64,000 nucleotides of DNA from Nostoc paludosum FACHB-159 (GTDB taxonomy: Bacteria; Cyanobacteriota; Cyanobacteriia; Cyanobacteriales; Nostocaceae): positions 1-64,000 of the forward strand of contig NZ_JACJTU010000015.1 of the NCBI RefSeq assembly GCF_014698835.1. Direction: 5' to 3'. The notes beneath the pieces are model-generated. The model had not been told where the DNA came from. It saw nothing but the letters and a program-made list of their open reading frames with translations, and made no database searches. The translations under genes were made by a program, and so were the position numbers. Shown here one piece after another: positions 61,151 through 64,000 of the stretch (position 1 is the first letter of the stretch; each line of letters opens with the position of its first letter).

Positions 61151-64000
61151 TCTAGGTTTGTTCTGGTCAATTCCATGATTTTCTCAAACTGATAGTTATT
61201 TGCTAAATCCCTGAAGACTTGGAAAACTTGACTCTTATCAGATGGAATTTCTTTGAGTAACTGTAAAATCAGGTCATCGCTACAGCTAGCTGCGGCATAG
61301 TGTATCTGTTGGAGCCACTCAGGGGGCATTTGTGACAAATGGCTCAGGAGTTCAGCAACACTAGTAAACATTTGTGTGGGTTGCTCGGTAACCGATGTGT
61401 TTGTGATTGGTATTTGGCTGGTATATTTTACGCCCAAATGTTCGCTCAGTTTTTCTAATAATACTTCCTGGGTGAATGGCTTGCGAATAAAATCATCACA
61501 TCCAATGGACAAAGTTCTCTGGCGTTCTTCTTCAAAGGCGCTAGCAGTCAGGGCAATAATAATGGTGCATTTAGGGGAATAGCTTTGGGGTGTTTCAGGA
61601 AAGTCGCAAAGGGGAGCAAAGGAATTCGCCGTTGGACAAAACTGACTCCCACTCAAGTGACTAGCAATTAGCGTTGGACTTTGGCAGTTTACTTCACTTG
61701 GTACAACTTCTTCTCTATGCCTCAATTCTTGAGATTTAATGATTCTTGTAGCTTCATAACCGTCCATGACAGGCATTCGCATATCCATAAAAATTAAGTG
61801 CGGTTGCCAAGATTTCCAATTGACAACTGCTTCCCTACCATTTATAGCTTCCCTAACTTCAAAGCCCATAGATGTGAGAATTTTGACTAGCAACAGACGG
61901 CTTTCTTTGGAGTCGTCAACGACTAAAATCCGGTATGCTTCTTGAGCAGCAGCTAAAGCGATGACTGGGTATTTATTTTGGTTTGTCGGCATTTCTCTGG
62001 GACAAGCCAGAGCAATCTGAACGTCAAAAGTAAATATACTACCAATACCGGGAGTACTGCTGACAGTAATACTTCCACCCATCAATTCTACGTATTTACG
62101 GCTAATTGCCAAGCCTAATCCTGTACCTTGTTGGGATTTTCTCCCGATTTCGGTTTGCTCAAAAGCCTCAAACAGCAAATCAATCTCTTCTGGCGCAATA
62201 CCGCAACCAGTGTCTTCTACCTCGAAGATTAGGGATTGGGTAGACGAAGAAGACGCGGTGACAGGGTGACGGGGTGACGGGGTGAAAGAACTGTCGGTGT
62301 CTTCCGTTGGCAAAGCCATCGTCGCAAGCCAATGCTCTGACTTGTTTGCGTGTCCTCCAGTCCCTAGCTTCACCCTTAACGTTACCCTACCATTATCAGT
62401 AAATTTGATGGCGTTACCCAAGATATTGAGTAATATTTGATATAATTTATTTTCGTCAGTTTCTATGTACTTGGGCAGGTCTGGAGCATATTCAAATACT
62501 AGTTCTAAGTTTTTTGATGCGGCACGTAAGTGCAACATTTCTCCTAAGTTTTTCAGCAGATGAATTAAATCAAAGCTGCTCAGATTTAATCTGATTCTAC
62601 CAGCTTCAATTTTAGACATTTCTAGAATATCGTTAATTAAATTCAATAGATGTTCGCCAGCACGATTTATAATTGCTAAGTTTTGCTGATGTTCGCTAGA
62701 TAATGAGTAATCTCGGCTCATAACTTGGCTAAAACCAAGAATAGCATTGAGTGGGGTACGTAGTTCGTGGCTCATATTAGCGAGGAATTCGCTTTTGGCA
62801 AGGTTGGCGGCCGCGCTGCGTGCTGCTTCACGAATGGCTGCTTGTTTTTCCTGTGCAGCGATTTTTTGTGATTCGAGCAGTTCTTCTTGGGTGATTTGCA
62901 ATTGCTCAATAACTTGCTGAAATTCATCAGTACGTTTTTTGACTTGAGCTTCTAAGATGAGGTTGTATTCTGCTAGTAATTTTTCTGCTTGTTTGCGTTG
63001 ACCAATATCAAAAAATGTAGCGATCGCAAAAGCCAAATTCCCCGATTCATCATAAATTGGTTTTCCCAAAACTTCAATGGGAATAATCTTGTCATGACGA
63101 CGGATTTCCATATCATCAATCCTGCCGCTTTCCCCTTGCAATGCTCTTACAATTGGCAAGCGATCGCTAGGATAAAGTTGATTTGTACCAGCAAGATAAG
63201 CTTGATATACTCCTGACAATTGTTCGGGGACAACTTCTGCTACTGCCCCTTGACCAAGAATTTCTTGAGCAATTTCATTTGTATAATAAGGATTACCTTG
63301 AGCATCTAGAATAAACACACCTACTGGCATAGCTTCTAAAAATTGAGTCAGCCGACTTTGACTTTCAGATAGCGCTTCATTTAAAACTTGCATCTCGGCA
63401 TTCTTGGCTTCCAAAACACTAAAGGATACTTCTAGCTGCTTGGCCATAGTTTCAAATGATTTGGCTAGTTCTCCTAATTCATCAGAGCGGTTAATTTTTG
63501 GTGTTTGCTCCCATTCTCCTTCTGCAATTTTCTTCGCTGATGTATTTAATTGTAGAATCGGCTTAATTATCCACTGAGCAGTAAAAATCCCAATTTCTGT
63601 AGCTACTAACAAAGCAATTATGCACAGCCAAAATGTGGTACGGGTATTGGCGTTAATTTGCTCCATAAATTCCCCTTCAGGAATTACTGCTACAATTAGC
63701 CAATCCAAACCCAAATCGTCTTGCCAACTTTTTACTTGTACGAAATAATCTATTCCATCGACAGTAAAATTTAACTGTTTTTTTCCCGCAACAAACTCAA
63801 GACTACCAAATTTTTTGATTAAATATTGTGTTGTGAGTCGAGTTACAGAATCTTGGCTATCTAATCCCGATATCCGCTTCGGTCGATCGTTAACCATACT
63901 ATATGGTGACTCACTAGAAGAAGCTACTATTAATCCCGAACGCTCTAATATAAATGTTCTACCAGATTGTCTGGTCTTTACTTGGGATAAAAAACTGCCG
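61147..64000 (-). CDS. membrane hybrid kinase: Cache-HAMP-PAS-HisKA-HATPase-REC (5' end outside the window)
   Basis: The frame is open to the window edge, so the start is missing; 951 codons are visible. The visible N-part is the end of a Cache-type sensor (RTFILERSGLIVASSSES, YFVQVKSWQDDLGLDWLIV), then a membrane helix (FWLCIIALLVATEIGIFTAQ), HAMP (IIKPILQLNTSAKKIAEGEW), PAS, HisKA with NMSHELRTPLNAILGFS, HATPase (ILGNAIKFTDNGRV, GTGLGLAISRKYVEL) and a C-terminal receiver (FMDMRMPVMDGYEAT). A repeat-derived insert lies between the N and D boxes. The sensor is probably periplasmic. It overlaps the GGDEF-EAL gene by 4 bp, suggesting a direct signal path to c-di-GMP. Confidence 0.92.
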   Translation of the reverse strand, partial: GSFLSQVKTRQSGRTFILERSGLIVASSSESPYSMVNDRPKRISGLDSQDSVTRLTTQYLIKKFGSLEFVAGKKQLNFTVDGIDYFVQVKSWQDDLGLDWLIVAVIPEGEFMEQINANTRTTFWLCIIALLVATEIGIFTAQWIIKPILQLNTSAKKIAEGEWEQTPKINRSDELGELAKSFETMAKQLEVSFSVLEAKNAEMQVLNEALSESQSRLTQFLEAMPVGVFILDAQGNPYYTNEIAQEILGQGAVAEVVPEQLSGVYQAYLAGTNQLYPSDRLPIVRALQGESGRIDDMEIRRHDKIIPIEVLGKPIYDESGNLAFAIATFFDIGQRKQAEKLLAEYNLILEAQVKKRTDEFQQVIEQLQITQEELLESQKIAAQEKQAAIREAARSAAANLAKSEFLANMSHELRTPLNAILGFSQVMSRDYSLSSEHQQNLAIINRAGEHLLNLINDILEMSKIEAGRIRLNLSSFDLIHLLKNLGEMLHLRAASKNLELVFEYAPDLPKYIETDENKLYQILLNILGNAIKFTDNGRVTLRVKLGTGGHANKSEHWLATMALPTEDTDSSFTPSPRHPVTASSSSTQSLIFEVEDTGCGIAPEEIDLLFEAFEQTEIGRKSQQGTGLGLAISRKYVELMGGSITVSSTPGIGSIFTFDVQIALACPREMPTNQNKYPVIALAAAQEAYRILVVDDSKESRLLLVKILTSMGFEVREAINGREAVVNWKSWQPHLIFMDMRMPVMDGYEATRIIKSQELRHREEVVPSEVNCQSPTLIASHLSGSQFCPTANSFAPLCDFPETPQSYSPKCTIIIALTASAFEEERQRTLSIGCDDFIRKPFTQEVLLEKLSEHLGVKYTSQIPITNTSVTEQPTQMFTSVAELLSHLSQMPPEWLQQIHYAAASCSDDLILQLLKEIPSDKSQVFQVFRDLANNYQFEKIMELTRTNLE
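62225..62335. repeat. tandem GTGACGGG-type insert in a histidine kinase
   Basis: GTGACAGGGTGACGGGGTGA units (about 62257-62286) lie in frame within a low-complexity stretch (TDSSFTPSPRHPVTASSSS) of the HATPase domain, between the N and D boxes. Confidence 0.65.

Noticed and set aside
1-64000. rRNA or tRNA genes
   Set aside because: Reading both strands I found no T-loop/anticodon pattern or rRNA-like stretch that I could support. A tRNAscan run would settle it.

Overview
The window reads as chromosome of a filamentous, Nostoc-type cyanobacterium. The grounds are very frequent HIP1 octamers (GCGATCGC), TAATTCG heptamer tandem repeats, many small palindromic and MITE-like repeats, and typical cyanobacterial genes: LdpA, a Ycf45-type R3H ATPase, a DUF3386 protein, an HstK-type Ser/Thr-His kinase, a DUF4347-lectin protein and stacked PAS/GAF kinases. 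No rRNA, tRNA or CRISPR array was found. No species is claimed.

Layout. (1) 1-5 kb: a minus-strand redox set (GMC oxidoreductase, NTF2-like protein broken by an amber codon, SDR, hydrolase fragment), with a stand-alone TnpB element inserted just upstream of its first gene. (2) 5-14 kb: a DsbA-like protein, a 2000-residue HstK-type kinase directly followed by its NarL-type regulator, and a GHMP kinase. (3) 12.4-15.8 kb: a gene graveyard with DUF4365, RRM and IS4-transposase fragments, a 10-copy 21-bp minisatellite inside a TIR/direct-repeat-bounded element, and perfect palindromes. (4) 15.8-19.4 kb: a STAND NTPase (NB-ARC) with 14 WD40 repeats. (5) 19.4-26.4 kb: small accessory enzymes (nucleotidyltransferase, glycosyltransferase, two NTF2-like, DJ-1/PfpI, hydrolase, two GFA proteins, AdoMetDC-like protein). 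(6) 26.8-33.8 kb: an Afp15-like AAA+ ATPase and a DUF4255 (Afp16-like) protein, as found in contractile injection systems, divergent from a membrane-anchored Ser/Thr kinase with a repeat-rich tail, which converges on a PstS-like protein. (7) 34.7-40.3 kb: a redoxin-dioxygenase fusion, a hydrolase, an AhpD-like protein and a three-gene ABC-2 exporter. (8) 40.3-49.4 kb: DUF3386, a GAF-LuxR regulator, a DJ-1 family protein, a DUF4347-lectin-LamG protein, Ycf45-type ATPase and LdpA. (9) 49.7-64 kb: a dense signalling block of five proteins (multi-PAS kinase, REC-PAS kinase, REC kinase, REC-GGDEF-EAL, and a Cache-HAMP-PAS kinase-REC running off the window end).

The main cross-cutting observation is repeat activity that shapes genes. 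One MITE-like family with a shared TIR occurs four times: one copy abuts a stop codon, one abuts a start codon, and one pair of ends encloses a gene. A 22-nt hairpin loop recurs on two unrelated but fully paired stems. TAATTCG repeats supply stop codons. Palindromic repeats sit in frame inside at least five proteins, twice at the same loop of histidine-kinase ATPase domains. The best candidate for an under-described biological unit is the AAA+/DUF4255 pair beside a kinase with repeated Thr motifs.
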